Origin: an uncultured Clostridia bacterium
GTDB lineage: Bacteria > Bacillota > Clostridia > Christensenellales > Borkfalkiaceae
Direction of reading: 5' to 3'
DNA length: 64,000 nucleotides
Assembly (NCBI GenBank): GCA_949283125.1
Contig: CASDRK010000013.1
Span: 26,014 to 90,013, forward strand
Part shown: piece by piece, positions 49,755-59,706 of the stretch
Position numbering within the stretch: the first letter of the stretch is position 1
How the letters are laid out: every line of letters starts with the position of its first letter
The notes under the pieces: generated by a model
What the model was told of the DNA's origin: nothing
Database searches by the model: none
What the model saw: the letters and a program-made list of their open reading frames with translations, nothing else
Position numbers and translations under genes: made by a program

Positions 49755-50432
49755 TTAATCATACTTTTTTAAAGACTCCACTGCAAGATTAATATTCTTT
49801 TTGAAAAAATGCTCGATGTATTCAGCCAATGAATTCATTTTCCAATCATTTGGCAAATCATTACTGTCATTCACATAATACATTTTACCATACTCTGATT
49901 CCTCAGGTTCTATCAAGAATGTGTATGTACCAATATCCACTTCATGTGGAAGTATATTGCTTAATAATTCCTTATAGCCAATTGCTTGTTGCAATTTTGT
50001 TTCATAATTGAACTCATAACCTAATTTGCTAAAGCTGAATTCTAATATTAAAATTTTATTATCGTAGGCCAATAAATAATCGGCACGTTTATTGGAGAAA
50101 GGAATACAATATTCTTGAAATATATGTATATTGTGTCTTAGATATTCATCACCAATATTATTAAAGACATTCCATAAGATACTTAATGTATCCAACCAGG
50201 AGACAATCTCTGTTTCACTAAATAAAAAAGACAACTCGGACGCTCTATTCTTTAATATTGCATACCTATCGGAATAAGATATCGCATCTTTCCTACGTCT
50301 TATATCTTGATTACGTATAAGCCAATTTTCTAAATTTAGTTTTCCTTTTACTAAATCTTCAAGTAATTCATAGTTTAATTCATATAAACACTTCATACCA
50401 GCCTCCTCATCACAAAACCACTTATCATCCAT
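49755..50432 (-). CDS. Hypothetical protein with PD-(D/E)xK nuclease-like core
   Basis: 225 residues. The segment KRADYLLAYDNKILILEFSFS followed by QQAIGYKELL has the beta-D-x(n)-E-x-hydrophobic pattern and the following helix of PD-(D/E)xK nucleases (D and E in place; the usual Lys is replaced by Ser). ETEIVSWLDTLSILWNVF precedes it. It overlaps the end of the upstream nuclease-like gene by 8 bases. The function is unknown; it is a possible accessory of the Wadjet genes just upstream, or an independent defence protein. Confidence 0.68.
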   Translation of the reverse strand: MDDKWFCDEEAGMKCLYELNYELLEDLVKGKLNLENWLIRNQDIRRRKDAISYSDRYAILKNRASELSFLFSETEIVSWLDTLSILWNVFNNIGDEYLRHNIHIFQEYCIPFSNKRADYLLAYDNKILILEFSFSKLGYEFNYETKLQQAIGYKELLSNILPHEVDIGTYTFLIEPEESEYGKMYYVNDSNDLPNDWKMNSLAEYIEHFFKKNINLAVESLKKYD

Positions 50433-50895
50433 AATTAGAGCAATTTAACTTACCCCTGAGCGGTAAAAGTTGCTGAGTTTCCATATCATACTCCATAACT
50501 TTTACGTTTCGTAGAAATGAGCCATAGGTTCGCACATAATACTGTGCTAAAGATTCCTCTTTTTTGTGTATTTTATCTGTATGACAAATAAATAGAAGCT
50601 TTTCACAATTATCGGGAAGAAATGACATATATAAGAGTGCCTCGTTTGCGGTAGATAATTTTGCGCTTGGATTATTCCCTCCGGATGTCCAACTATAACA
50701 CTTACATTCAACCACAACAGTTTTATCACTACTTACAATATCAAATTTATGAGCCTTAGGCGGGACTCCGATATTAACCGGACATTCAAGCAAAAATTCT
50801 TTATTGTATAACTTTTCCAATAATTCTTTTACGGCAAGTTGAAATATTTTGCCTTTTGATGTATTGTCACTTCTTAAAGCAGCAGATGAATCCAT
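50425..50895 (-). CDS. PD-(D/E)xK endonuclease-like protein
   Basis: 156 residues: KGKIFQLAVKELLEKLY, then HKFDIVSSDKTVVVECKCYSW, which gives Asp, Glu-x-Lys spacing of a restriction-endonuclease fold, then a helix with NEALLYMSFL. It begins 14 bases after jetD and overlaps the next gene, so it is read from the Wadjet transcript. Confidence 0.75.
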   Translation of the reverse strand: MDSSAALRSDNTSKGKIFQLAVKELLEKLYNKEFLLECPVNIGVPPKAHKFDIVSSDKTVVVECKCYSWTSGGNNPSAKLSTANEALLYMSFLPDNCEKLLFICHTDKIHKKEESLAQYYVRTYGSFLRNVKVMEYDMETQQLLPLRGKLNCSNYG

Positions 50896-50909
50896 GTTTA
50901 TAACCTCCG

Positions 50910-52109
50910 TTAATCCAATGCTTCCTGTTCGAGTTTGGCGTCGTGGGCGAGCATATAAGCTATCGTCTCATGAAAAGTGGAATATTGCTCATCGTTTTGC
51001 ATATCCTCAAGCCGCTTTTTGTCGTTTGAGGTGAGCGGCCTTAGAGCATATGTGTGTTCTTTAAGCTGCTTTATTCCCATGCAATACGGCTCGAACGGAA
51101 TGCTGGTAGAGCGGACAAGATTGTTATATATCATAAATCCGCCGACGTCTATATCACCGAAATGATAACATTTTTTGAAGGCGCAGTCGGCATATAACTT
51201 TTTAAGAAGCATCTGTTTGGTGTGGTTGTGAAAGCCCGCCAGATAGACAACAACACAGTCTTCCAATTTGAATTTATAAAAAGTTGTCAGATTTTCGACC
51301 GTAAAGAGAGTGTTTGCGGAGGGCGATAAAAACTTTATATTTTTAATCATTGCGTCGCTGAGCGCATATTCAAAGCCTAGCTTATTCAAATCAATCGCTT
51401 GCCCGTTGAGCTCAAATTTAAGGTTGCCTTTGATGAGTGCATAGGTGGAATTTTTTACGATATTGTAATTTTGCAGAATGTATTCAGCGCTGTCACCTTC
51501 CTCGAAGACTAATTGGCTATCGAACTTTTTCGCAATGGCCACGACCTTATTGCTAATGTGAGCAAACGCTTTAGAATCACCGAGAACCCTGACAGAAAAA
51601 TCGCGCTCCATAATTTCCTCTGACTGTGAGACCATAGCGTTCAAAACCTTAATGATTAAAGATAACTCGCCCTCATCGGCATAATAAGATTTGTGCCATT
51701 CGTATTTAGTTGCCACATATTCTCGCTCCGAATGAACAAACTGCACTGTAAAGCCGTAAACAGGAGTGTTTTGCAAAATTTCCAAGATATTTTTTAGATG
51801 TACACTTTTGCTGTCGAGCCCGCACACCTTGATAACCTCTTCAACGGCGGATATATTGAGGTCTACGCTTTCAAGCGCACCGTTTTTATCGCGGCGCACG
51901 AAAATATACCCCCTCTTTTCCAGGGCGGCCAACTTTTTATCGTTGTCATCGATAAATTTAAAGCTATCCCTGCCAGAGTAGGAGGACAAAGCCTTGTGTT
52001 TGAGCGTAAGGCTGATTTTTAAATTTCTGCACGACCCTCCCTTTGACACAACACTGTCGTTGTATTTTTTAACAAGGCTGGTCAATACGCCGTATTCAAA
52101 TTCATCCAT
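50910..52109 (-). CDS. jetD: Wadjet protein JetD (Toprim-type nuclease subunit)
   Basis: 399 residues. The C-terminal half is the DUF2220/Toprim domain that cuts DNA in the Wadjet complex: VENLTTFYKF (Glu), VVYLAGFHNHTKQMLLKKL and YHFGDIDVGGFMIYNNL (D-x-D). It overlaps the jetC end by 8 bases. In characterised Wadjet systems JetABC extrudes plasmid DNA loops and JetD cleaves small circular DNA (established knowledge). Confidence 0.9.
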   Translation of the reverse strand: MDEFEYGVLTSLVKKYNDSVVSKGGSCRNLKISLTLKHKALSSYSGRDSFKFIDDNDKKLAALEKRGYIFVRRDKNGALESVDLNISAVEEVIKVCGLDSKSVHLKNILEILQNTPVYGFTVQFVHSEREYVATKYEWHKSYYADEGELSLIIKVLNAMVSQSEEIMERDFSVRVLGDSKAFAHISNKVVAIAKKFDSQLVFEEGDSAEYILQNYNIVKNSTYALIKGNLKFELNGQAIDLNKLGFEYALSDAMIKNIKFLSPSANTLFTVENLTTFYKFKLEDCVVVYLAGFHNHTKQMLLKKLYADCAFKKCYHFGDIDVGGFMIYNNLVRSTSIPFEPYCMGIKQLKEHTYALRPLTSNDKKRLEDMQNDEQYSTFHETIAYMLAHDAKLEQEALD

Positions 52110-55100
52110 TGTTATAAAGGTAAGTTTCGTTGATCACATTATCCTTTTTGACAAGTGCGACGACCGTATCAACATAAGGAATAATGCTCTGCGAATGGTT
52201 TGTGGGAACAACTATTATAAGCTGAATGTTCAACTGCTTATAGTATTCCATAAGTGTTATGGTGCGCGGTTGGTCCATGTTGTTGAAGGCTTCGTCGAAC
52301 ACGGCTATGCAGGCCCCTGTAACAATTTCCTCTGCCTTTAAAAGTTGGTTGAAACACGAGCCGATTATTACATAGAATGGAGTCTGCATTTCGCCGCCAC
52401 TCTTTTCCTTGTTGATTTTAGAAAAATAGAATTTTTCTCCGCGCGCATTTTCGATTACGATATCATAACTTTTATATTGTCTGTAATCTAGAAACTTGCT
52501 CCGCTCCTTATCGAGTTGCGCCGAATCGCCAATAGCGGCAAGTTTATCGAAAAGCGTCTGCATAATTTCTTTTTCGCGGGTGTCTAAAAGCTCGGTAAAC
52601 AGGTCTTTCTGCCCAATCTCCTTGCCAGACATGATAATTTTTGCGTACTCACGCATCTCACCATCGCCGCTATCCTGCATGACAAAACTATAAACTTCTT
52701 TATCTCTTCCGAAGGGATGACGTTTGAGACTTTTGTTTATGTCCTTAAGCGTGTTTTCCGCGCCTTCTATCTTTGAGCGGAGCTTGGAGATAAAGTTCTC
52801 GTTAAACGCCGTCCGAGCATTTTCAAACGCCTGTCTTGCCTGTGCCTCTGTATTAGCGAGTGATCTATCTTTAATTTTATGGTATTCCCCGATAAAGTCG
52901 TTCACAAGCTCAATTTCGGCGGATAGATTAGCATTATAATCTTTGACGTACTCTCGCATACCCATCTTGATTATATCAACGTTGTTGTCGTTGAATTTTT
53001 TTCTACGGGCAATTTCGGCTTCGGGGTCGTGTCCCGAAGATATAAATTGCTCTCTGAACAATTCATACGCTTTTGAATCGGATAAATCTGCCGTCATTGA
53101 AGTATATGTGTGGGTCAACTTGTCGAGTTGGTCTTGAAGTCGACCTGATTCCAACAAATATTTGCTACGTTCATTTGACAAACTATCAAGCTTTATCTTA
53201 CATTGAGACTTAGCTGTGTACTTTTCCTCACAACGGCGGCGCAAGACTTCCAGATGAGACGACACTGCGACAATATCTTTATCCGCCTTCAATTCAGCCA
53301 GATGCGCGTTGATTTCTTCAATCTCTTTACGCTTGTTCTTGAGCTCTGCCCAATAATCGGGAACGTTCTTTTCGGGTGGCTTACTTCTACCCATTTGAAG
53401 GGTTTTCAATCTGATGTCGTTTTCAGCTTTCTTTAACTCCGAAAGTCTGCTTTCGGCTTCCTTTATTTTTGTATTCAATAGCTGCTTGCGCCTCGTTACC
53501 GAATCTTCTCCAATGAACGGCACGGCATAATTGTTGGGGTTGATGGCGTTTACTGAATCGTTGGAATACACCATGCACGTTCTTGTGATACAATGTGTGC
53601 CGAGTTTGAAATCTCTTACGTTATCGACGCAAGTTACTCTGCCAAGCAGTTTTGTACAGATTGCATCGGCATTGGGATTGAGCACGGTTATTTTGCCGTA
53701 CAACGAACGCTCGTCTACATTAGCTGCGGGCGCGCCTGTGTTGACTACGCTTATGCCGTATATGCCCATACTGTGCACGTTGCGCTCGTAAATTTCTGCT
53801 GCGTCATAAAAATATTCAGGAGAAATAATGAGGTCGAAGCGGTGAAAGCCCAGATAGCCTTCAATTGCATTTGTCCATTCTTTGTCGATAATTTCTATGC
53901 ACTCACATAAGGGCTTTACCGATACATCTATCCCGTACTTTTCTTTGAGTTCCGATTTGATTACAGCTATTAAATCTGTCACCCTCTTGGGATAATTGTT
54001 CTTGCCGTTATTCAAAAAATGCAGCTGTCGGTTTAGGTCATAAATTTCGTTTTTACAGGATTCAATATCCTTTTTATTTATCGCTCTGTCATCGGCAAGT
54101 CTTTCGTTTGCCGCGCGTATATCCTCGCGGTATTTCTCAAGAAGCTTATTTAAGAGAACAATATTACCAGAGTTTATGTACTTGAAAAAGTCATACTCCA
54201 GACCAAATTTTTTGGCAATATCTTCTTCGACAAGCAATCCTGACTCTAACTTATCCTTCTCTTCTTCGAGCGAAGAAAACGCGTCATTCAGTTGCTTTAA
54301 ACGTGCTTCGTTTTCACGTATATTTTTTAACTCTTCGCCCTGCTCTATATTTATAATTTCGTTTTCGAGCGAACGGATACTGTCTTCAATTGTCTGCCGC
54401 TCCATGTCGGCATCATTCCATTCCTGATCGATTTTTGCGATTTTTTCTTCATTGCGTTTTGAGGCGCTTTGCACTCTATTAATTTCGCGCTCTTTGCTGA
54501 AAATATCGAGGTGTTTAATCTCCTGAAGATTTTCAACATACGTTTCCGCCTTTTGAATAAAACTTTCGAGGCACTCAATTTTTTTGCGCTCGCCTTGTAT
54601 AATGTCGCGCATTTCGCGGTAACGCGTCAGCTCGGTGGCGAGTGAGCTTATATCAATATCATCCTCCTTTAAAAGGAAGCGAAAAACAAAGTCAGATACA
54701 TTTGAATTTATTGGTTTAAATGCAACGGAAGCCTGCAATAGGTCAAAATATTTCGCCGCGTTAGTTATCTGCATAAACTGTGCAATTCTTGTTCTGCGAC
54801 CTACATTTGTTTCGGGTAATTGAGTAATATCCACAGCCGAATTGACATTTTTAAAAGTGTTGAAATTTAAAATGTTGCCGTCAACTTCAATAAATTTCAA
54901 GTCCTTCGTCGCACACTTACGGGCAATATAAAACTTTTCTTTTGGCTTTGAGCTATTTTCAATCGCTAGCACACAGCCAAGCACATTATATTCCCTTTCG
55001 TATTCATCATAGAATTCAAGAGCTATGTGAGTTATAACGGTTGCGTCGTTTCTTAAATACTCCTTTCCTTCGCTACCGAGTTTACCACGCATGTAGGAGG

Positions 55101-55314
55101 CGAGCGTACGCCGTGACGAGCGCGAATCGCCAGCCACGTTCGCCGCTACATTAAAGTTTTTTTCGTCCCCGCCGGAGAGCATATAAAATATTGCGTCGAT
55201 AAGGGTTGATTTACCGTTGCCATTATCGCCCGTAATAAGCAGGTTGCCATTTACATTTATCTCGTTATCGGTGAAAAGGTGCCAATTTATAAGTTTAATC
55301 TTCGTCAGTTTCAT
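52102..55314 (-). CDS. jetC: Wadjet protein JetC (SMC-like ATPase)
   Basis: 1070 residues, MukB/SMC-like. Walker A GDNGNGKSTLID is at residues 29-40; long coiled coils run through about 220-450 and 650-900 with a hinge-like region between; signature KSGGEMQTPFYV and Walker B IAVFDEAFNNMD are near the C-terminus. It is the loop-extruding motor of the Wadjet plasmid defence. It overlaps jetB by 20 bases. Confidence 0.93.
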   Translation of the reverse strand: MKLTKIKLINWHLFTDNEINVNGNLLITGDNGNGKSTLIDAIFYMLSGGDEKNFNVAANVAGDSRSSRRTLASYMRGKLGSEGKEYLRNDATVITHIALEFYDEYEREYNVLGCVLAIENSSKPKEKFYIARKCATKDLKFIEVDGNILNFNTFKNVNSAVDITQLPETNVGRRTRIAQFMQITNAAKYFDLLQASVAFKPINSNVSDFVFRFLLKEDDIDISSLATELTRYREMRDIIQGERKKIECLESFIQKAETYVENLQEIKHLDIFSKEREINRVQSASKRNEEKIAKIDQEWNDADMERQTIEDSIRSLENEIINIEQGEELKNIRENEARLKQLNDAFSSLEEEKDKLESGLLVEEDIAKKFGLEYDFFKYINSGNIVLLNKLLEKYREDIRAANERLADDRAINKKDIESCKNEIYDLNRQLHFLNNGKNNYPKRVTDLIAVIKSELKEKYGIDVSVKPLCECIEIIDKEWTNAIEGYLGFHRFDLIISPEYFYDAAEIYERNVHSMGIYGISVVNTGAPAANVDERSLYGKITVLNPNADAICTKLLGRVTCVDNVRDFKLGTHCITRTCMVYSNDSVNAINPNNYAVPFIGEDSVTRRKQLLNTKIKEAESRLSELKKAENDIRLKTLQMGRSKPPEKNVPDYWAELKNKRKEIEEINAHLAELKADKDIVAVSSHLEVLRRRCEEKYTAKSQCKIKLDSLSNERSKYLLESGRLQDQLDKLTHTYTSMTADLSDSKAYELFREQFISSGHDPEAEIARRKKFNDNNVDIIKMGMREYVKDYNANLSAEIELVNDFIGEYHKIKDRSLANTEAQARQAFENARTAFNENFISKLRSKIEGAENTLKDINKSLKRHPFGRDKEVYSFVMQDSGDGEMREYAKIIMSGKEIGQKDLFTELLDTREKEIMQTLFDKLAAIGDSAQLDKERSKFLDYRQYKSYDIVIENARGEKFYFSKINKEKSGGEMQTPFYVIIGSCFNQLLKAEEIVTGACIAVFDEAFNNMDQPRTITLMEYYKQLNIQLIIVVPTNHSQSIIPYVDTVVALVKKDNVINETYLYNNG

Positions 55315-55939
55315 CTTCGCTTTCCCCGTCGTCGGTGTTCTGGTATGAGGCGAGCTTGTCCTCTATCATTTTTAAATCTTCGATCGTCACGACGTGAATG
55401 ATAGTGGGATAAATTTCAAACAGGTCGGTCGTGTTGAAGTTGAGTGCGTCGAAGCCGATAAGTTTGAGCCTTCTGAGCGCTAAAAGCGGGTCTTTTATGA
55501 GCTGCTTATTCATTCTGTCCTTGAATATATGTGTTTTATTTATTTCGTCAGCTAGTTCATCGAACGATACACATATTTCAACAGACGTTCCCGTCTCCTT
55601 ACTCTTTACGTAATAGAACTTACGGAAGAGTAATACAAGGACAGATTCCATTTTTTTGAGTTTAATTTTGCCCTTGCCGTCGTTGGAACGCAAATAGAAA
55701 ATTTTATAGTTGGCGTCGTGTTCGAGCGAATAATCTATAAGGTAAAAATAGTCGGTTATCTCGTTTTTCAATTTTAAAACTGAACGATAGTCCTCACGGT
55801 CTGCTTTAATTTGACCATATATAAAGTTGTTCATCAAAAGCTTGTTGCAAAGCCTTGAAAACAACTCCCTGTCGCTCTCTTTCAACAAATCGTAATTTTC
55901 CGCAAAATCTTTTGCCGCAGCTTGTAAAGATTTACCCAT
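55295..55939 (-). CDS. jetB: Wadjet protein JetB (kleisin-associated, DUF4194)
   Basis: 214 residues of winged-helix type, similar to MukE: ELFSRLCNKLLMNNFIYGQIKADREDYRSVLKLKNEI near the start and DPLLALRRLKLIGFDALN later, with an acidic tail (TDDGESEDETDED). It links kleisin JetA to the motor. It begins 4 bases after jetA and overlaps jetC. Confidence 0.88.
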   Translation of the reverse strand: MGKSLQAAAKDFAENYDLLKESDRELFSRLCNKLLMNNFIYGQIKADREDYRSVLKLKNEITDYFYLIDYSLEHDANYKIFYLRSNDGKGKIKLKKMESVLVLLFRKFYYVKSKETGTSVEICVSFDELADEINKTHIFKDRMNKQLIKDPLLALRRLKLIGFDALNFNTTDLFEIYPTIIHVVTIEDLKMIEDKLASYQNTDDGESEDETDED

Positions 55940-55943
55940 TTTA

Positions 55944-57329
55944 TCACCTTTTATAAATCGTAAAATTAGTCATTTTGTGCGCGCCGTACTCAAAAAATTC
56001 GTCTTTGAGCTTTACGTCGTACTTGGTGTATTCGGAGCCAGCATATATCTGCGCGATGAACAGTTTATACAAATCTTTTTCGCTCTCCAGCACAATATCT
56101 TTCGCCTCTATCGAAGTTTTGCCTTCGAGATGTTTACAGATAAATTCATTTATGCTCTTTATGGAAAATTCTACCTGCATGCGCAGGCGCTCTCTTTCGC
56201 GCTCAAGCTCTTCGGGCGAAGCCGTCGGTTCAACTCTTTCAATCTGCGATCTCGCCTTCCCCCGCCTCCTCGTATATGTGTAGAGCGAGTTTTCGTCAAC
56301 CTTTCCGAACTGCCGCGAGGGGAATTCTAACGTATCCTCATCGCTGAAAGTGGAATTGTACATTGTCTTTAAAATGCCGTGTATTCTACTTTCAAAGTCG
56401 ACGCCCTCGTCCATGAGATATTTGACGCGCGAAGTCGCCGTTGTGAGATATTTTGTGTTGCGGCTGTCGAGAATAGATATAGTGTTTTCTATATTCTCAA
56501 ATTGATCTCTTATGGAATACAGCGTATCCGTTATATATTGCTGGGCCTGGTTATGCATACTGCCGCGGTCCTTATCCGTCGCCTTTACGTCGAGATAATT
56601 TTGCAGCATCTGCCCCATTTTTTCATATAAATATTCGTCAATCCATTTGATAATATCGTTCTTGTACTTCGACGGGTTGTCCGTCACTCTCAGATTATAA
56701 AATGCCTTCGCCACCACGTTATTCTGATAGCTGTTGTATATCTTTTCAATTATGTCGCGCATGGTGAGCGTGTCGTCGTTTATCAGATCATCAAGGTAAG
56801 ACTTTATCGTCTTGTTAATGCTTCTCAAACTGTTATTCAACTCTTTTGACGTTCGCGCAAGCTGCTCTAAAATTTCGGTGCTGTGCGATACGTCAAAATT
56901 TTTAAGCCGCGAATATATGTCATACACATAGCCCGAATATTCAACGGGTCTCGTCTCGTTGTTTTCCACATTTGCCATTGCCGACAAAATTTCTATCGCG
57001 GCGGGTTCCATCTGGTATGCAACTTTAAAATCGTTGCCGCGCTCTGCGGAAAGCCAGCCCGTCTTTTCAAAGTAAACTACCTTAAGCGCCGCCATTTTTT
57101 TAACATCGGTCTGGCGCTCGTCCGTCTCGTCATCCGTCATATCGGCGCCGGGGTGAAAGCTGAAGTAGTCGGCTATAATGCTTATAACCTGGGCTCTGTC
57201 TACATACTCCATGCTTCTTCCCATCTCTTCGTTCAAAAGTTTAAGCAATGCATAATTGACCTCCCTCCTTTTACCGGAAAGAGGTCCAAAAAAATTACTA
57301 TTGACAATATCAAAGAAATTTCTACTCAT
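55944..57329 (-). CDS. jetA: Wadjet protein JetA (kleisin-like)
   Basis: 461 residues, start MSRNFFDIVNSNFFGPLSGKRREVNYALLKLLNEEM, as in JetA proteins annotated DUF5716 (probably type II Wadjet). Middle part helical (IEKIYNSYQNNVVAKAFYNLRV), C-terminal winged-helix part (SINEFICKHLEGKTSIEAKDIVLESEKDL). It acts as the kleisin that bridges the JetC heads. First gene of jetABCD; no good ribosome site or promoter is visible in the 113-base gap, so read-through from the upstream DUF2075 gene is possible. Confidence 0.87.
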   Translation of the reverse strand: MSRNFFDIVNSNFFGPLSGKRREVNYALLKLLNEEMGRSMEYVDRAQVISIIADYFSFHPGADMTDDETDERQTDVKKMAALKVVYFEKTGWLSAERGNDFKVAYQMEPAAIEILSAMANVENNETRPVEYSGYVYDIYSRLKNFDVSHSTEILEQLARTSKELNNSLRSINKTIKSYLDDLINDDTLTMRDIIEKIYNSYQNNVVAKAFYNLRVTDNPSKYKNDIIKWIDEYLYEKMGQMLQNYLDVKATDKDRGSMHNQAQQYITDTLYSIRDQFENIENTISILDSRNTKYLTTATSRVKYLMDEGVDFESRIHGILKTMYNSTFSDEDTLEFPSRQFGKVDENSLYTYTRRRGKARSQIERVEPTASPEELERERERLRMQVEFSIKSINEFICKHLEGKTSIEAKDIVLESEKDLYKLFIAQIYAGSEYTKYDVKLKDEFFEYGAHKMTNFTIYKR

Positions 57330-57442
57330 AAATTTACTACAGAATTGCTTAATAAATTTATTTACTTTTCAAAGAACATTGTGAGGATTGAGATTCTTGA
57401 ATCGTAAACCTATGCTCGAAGCACCGCTACAACTAACTACTT

Positions 57443-59566
57443 TTATATCTCCTCAATCCCTAAACTCTTCAAATATTCATAGGTGCCATTGTAATATTCA
57501 GGAAGGCGCGTGCTATCCTCCCAAAAGCCACTGACTGTTTTATTTGAGTTGCCATAGGGCACGCAGATTACCATTCCCATTCTTGCGCGTGTGAGCAAAA
57601 CACGATATGCGTTGAGCATATATTTCATCAGCTCCTGCTTGCTCTCGGTATCTCCCTTTTGCTCGACCCATTTCGTCTGACCGTTAAAGCGATAGAAGTG
57701 CCATTCTCCGCTTTCATACCGCATATCCGCGTCCCAAAGCACGCATGTATAGTCGAGCTCCAAGCCCTGCACTTGAATTTCAGTGGCCGCGTCCTCAAGA
57801 TAGTTGGACGAGCGGGTATCAATTTTATCTTCCAAAAACCAGTGGACAGCATTTTCGTCACCCGAAGGCAAAACGTGAATACCCAAAGGTTTATACCTTG
57901 CCGATTCCTTTGTTATAAGCACACCTGTGCGCTCGGTCCCGCGAACTTTGTTGTGAAGCCATTTCTTTGCTTTGAGAATGTCTCTCGTCAAGACGATAGG
58001 ATACCTGGCCTTTATTTCATTATAAATTTCGGACGCCTGTCCGTCAAAAGACAACAGCGAGTGAACGAAGGCGGACAGTTTTTCCGCCCTAAAAGAGCGA
58101 AGGGAAACGCTTAAATGCAAACTCTCTGAATAAGTTACGTTTTTATTGTCACCTAAAAGCTCATTGACTTTGCCTTCGGCATATTCCGGCTCGGTAAGTT
58201 TGGGGGATATATAGACCTTCCAATGCGGGAACTTTTCGTTCAACGCCTTTATCCATTCTGATATTCCGGCCTCACCCGTGTTTATCTCCTGTCCGCCGCC
58301 CACAAGGCACACTATCGTCGCCCAATCTTCTCTCTGATCGAGCGACCAAACCAAGAATGCCGCTTCCGACATGGGGAAATTGGGGACTTTGAGCTTATTG
58401 CCATAAGTTCCCCCTCGCTTTAAATAATCTGCAAGTCTTTTATGCGTCCAAGAGCGCTGTGCCTCGTCAAAAATTGCAACGTGTTCAACCTCGCCGAAGC
58501 CGGCTTTCTCCATTTTTACCGCCTTGTGCGGGTCTATTTCAAGGACGCCGTTTTCAACAGGGTTTTTAATTTTGGCCAGCATATTATCGCGATAGCGGTG
58601 TATCATCTGAATAGATTTACTCACTTCACGGCGAGAATCTGTTAATTTTTTTGGTTCATTTCTCTCGCGGCATTTTTTAAAATTGTCCTGCGCGAGTGCT
58701 TCTATAAGCACCGCAACCAGTGGACCGTTTCCCGATAAATATACTGCGCCTTCATCTTTGACAGGCTCGTTATTTCCCTGATATGTCTGCCTGATTGCCA
58801 CTTCCAAACCGACAAGAGTTTTCCCCGCGCCGGGCACTCCCGTCACAAAACAGATACTCTTTTCTTGATTCAGTTTGCTTTCCTGTATTACTTTTAAAAT
58901 ATAGTCAATAGTTTGGTCGGTAGAAATCTTATCCGCCTCGTGTCTCGTTATATTTTCAACGGAGTGGTTTTCGTATAGGGTTTTGGCTGCCTCGATAATA
59001 GTCGGCGTAGGAGCATAGGGGCTTATAATCCAATTGGGATTAATGGGCGGTTCATTGGGAAATGCTCTCAACACTTCAGATATCACAGTATATATTCCAG
59101 CTGTACCCGTAACGATGGGGTTTACTACCCTATCGTCATAGACAGACATTTGAATATCTTTAGTAGAGCGAGGATAATTTGTGGCAATCAAAACGGGGAC
59201 GATAATTTGTTCTTGACTGAATTTGTGAAAATTCTTCAGGTCAAGCGCATAGTCAAGAACTTGATCGATATTGGCCTCCAAAATTTTTGATTCACCCACC
59301 TTAAATTCAAGGCAAAATATAATTCCGCTTAGCAGTAATACCACGTCAATTCTCTTGCCAAGGCGAGGAATATCATATTCAAAAATAATTTCACCGGAGT
59401 CAAAATGACGCAGAATATCCTTCATAATTGAGATTTCAGCTCTCCAAGCGTCTCTTGTAGTAGTAAGAGCTTCTCCATGATAGCCTTCGCACAAAATGCC
59501 GAATATTAAATTTTCGTCAGCATTTATAAAATCTTTAAAACTGCTATTATACAAGCACCTATTCAT
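57443..59566 (-). CDS. Nuclease-DUF2075 (Schlafen-like helicase) fusion
   Basis: 707 residues. Residues about 60-130 form a PD-(D/E)xK-like fold (GKRIDVVLLLSGIIFCLEFKVGE: D, E-x-K). The DUF2075 P-loop ATPase starts near residue 235 (Walker A GVPGAGKT), with HVAIFDEAQRSW as Walker B, VCLVGGGQEINTGE, and helicase-type EIQVQGLELDYTCVLWD and YRVLLTRARMG at the C-terminal side. Family members occur in defence loci; the substrate is unknown. Own promoter at 59596-59624, ribosome site AGGAG. It lies just upstream of jetABCD on the same strand. Confidence 0.88.
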   Translation of the reverse strand: MNRCLYNSSFKDFINADENLIFGILCEGYHGEALTTTRDAWRAEISIMKDILRHFDSGEIIFEYDIPRLGKRIDVVLLLSGIIFCLEFKVGESKILEANIDQVLDYALDLKNFHKFSQEQIIVPVLIATNYPRSTKDIQMSVYDDRVVNPIVTGTAGIYTVISEVLRAFPNEPPINPNWIISPYAPTPTIIEAAKTLYENHSVENITRHEADKISTDQTIDYILKVIQESKLNQEKSICFVTGVPGAGKTLVGLEVAIRQTYQGNNEPVKDEGAVYLSGNGPLVAVLIEALAQDNFKKCRERNEPKKLTDSRREVSKSIQMIHRYRDNMLAKIKNPVENGVLEIDPHKAVKMEKAGFGEVEHVAIFDEAQRSWTHKRLADYLKRGGTYGNKLKVPNFPMSEAAFLVWSLDQREDWATIVCLVGGGQEINTGEAGISEWIKALNEKFPHWKVYISPKLTEPEYAEGKVNELLGDNKNVTYSESLHLSVSLRSFRAEKLSAFVHSLLSFDGQASEIYNEIKARYPIVLTRDILKAKKWLHNKVRGTERTGVLITKESARYKPLGIHVLPSGDENAVHWFLEDKIDTRSSNYLEDAATEIQVQGLELDYTCVLWDADMRYESGEWHFYRFNGQTKWVEQKGDTESKQELMKYMLNAYRVLLTRARMGMVICVPYGNSNKTVSGFWEDSTRLPEYYNGTYEYLKSLGIEEI

Positions 59567-59595
59567 ACAAGAGACTCCTATAAAATAACAAGATA

Positions 59596-59624
59596 ATTAT
59601 ACCATTATTTGTATAAAGTGTCAA
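59596..59624 (-). promoter_or_regulatory. Promoter of the DUF2075 gene (and perhaps Wadjet)
   Basis: Consensus TTGACA (59624-59619), 17 bp, TATAAT (59601-59596). Confidence 0.8.
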
Positions 59625-59649
59625 TATAGCTTGTTACATATTGTCAATT

Positions 59650-59677
59650 AGCGCGGCGGAGGGAACTCCGCCGCGCT
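59650..59677. terminator. Terminator after the 70-residue gene
   Basis: A perfect 12-bp stem (59650-59661 with 59666-59677) with a GGAA loop on the plus strand, 29 bases after the stop of the minus-strand gene. Confidence 0.75.
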
Positions 59678-59706
59678 GATTTTGCGAGAGATTATTAAAC
59701 TTCCGC

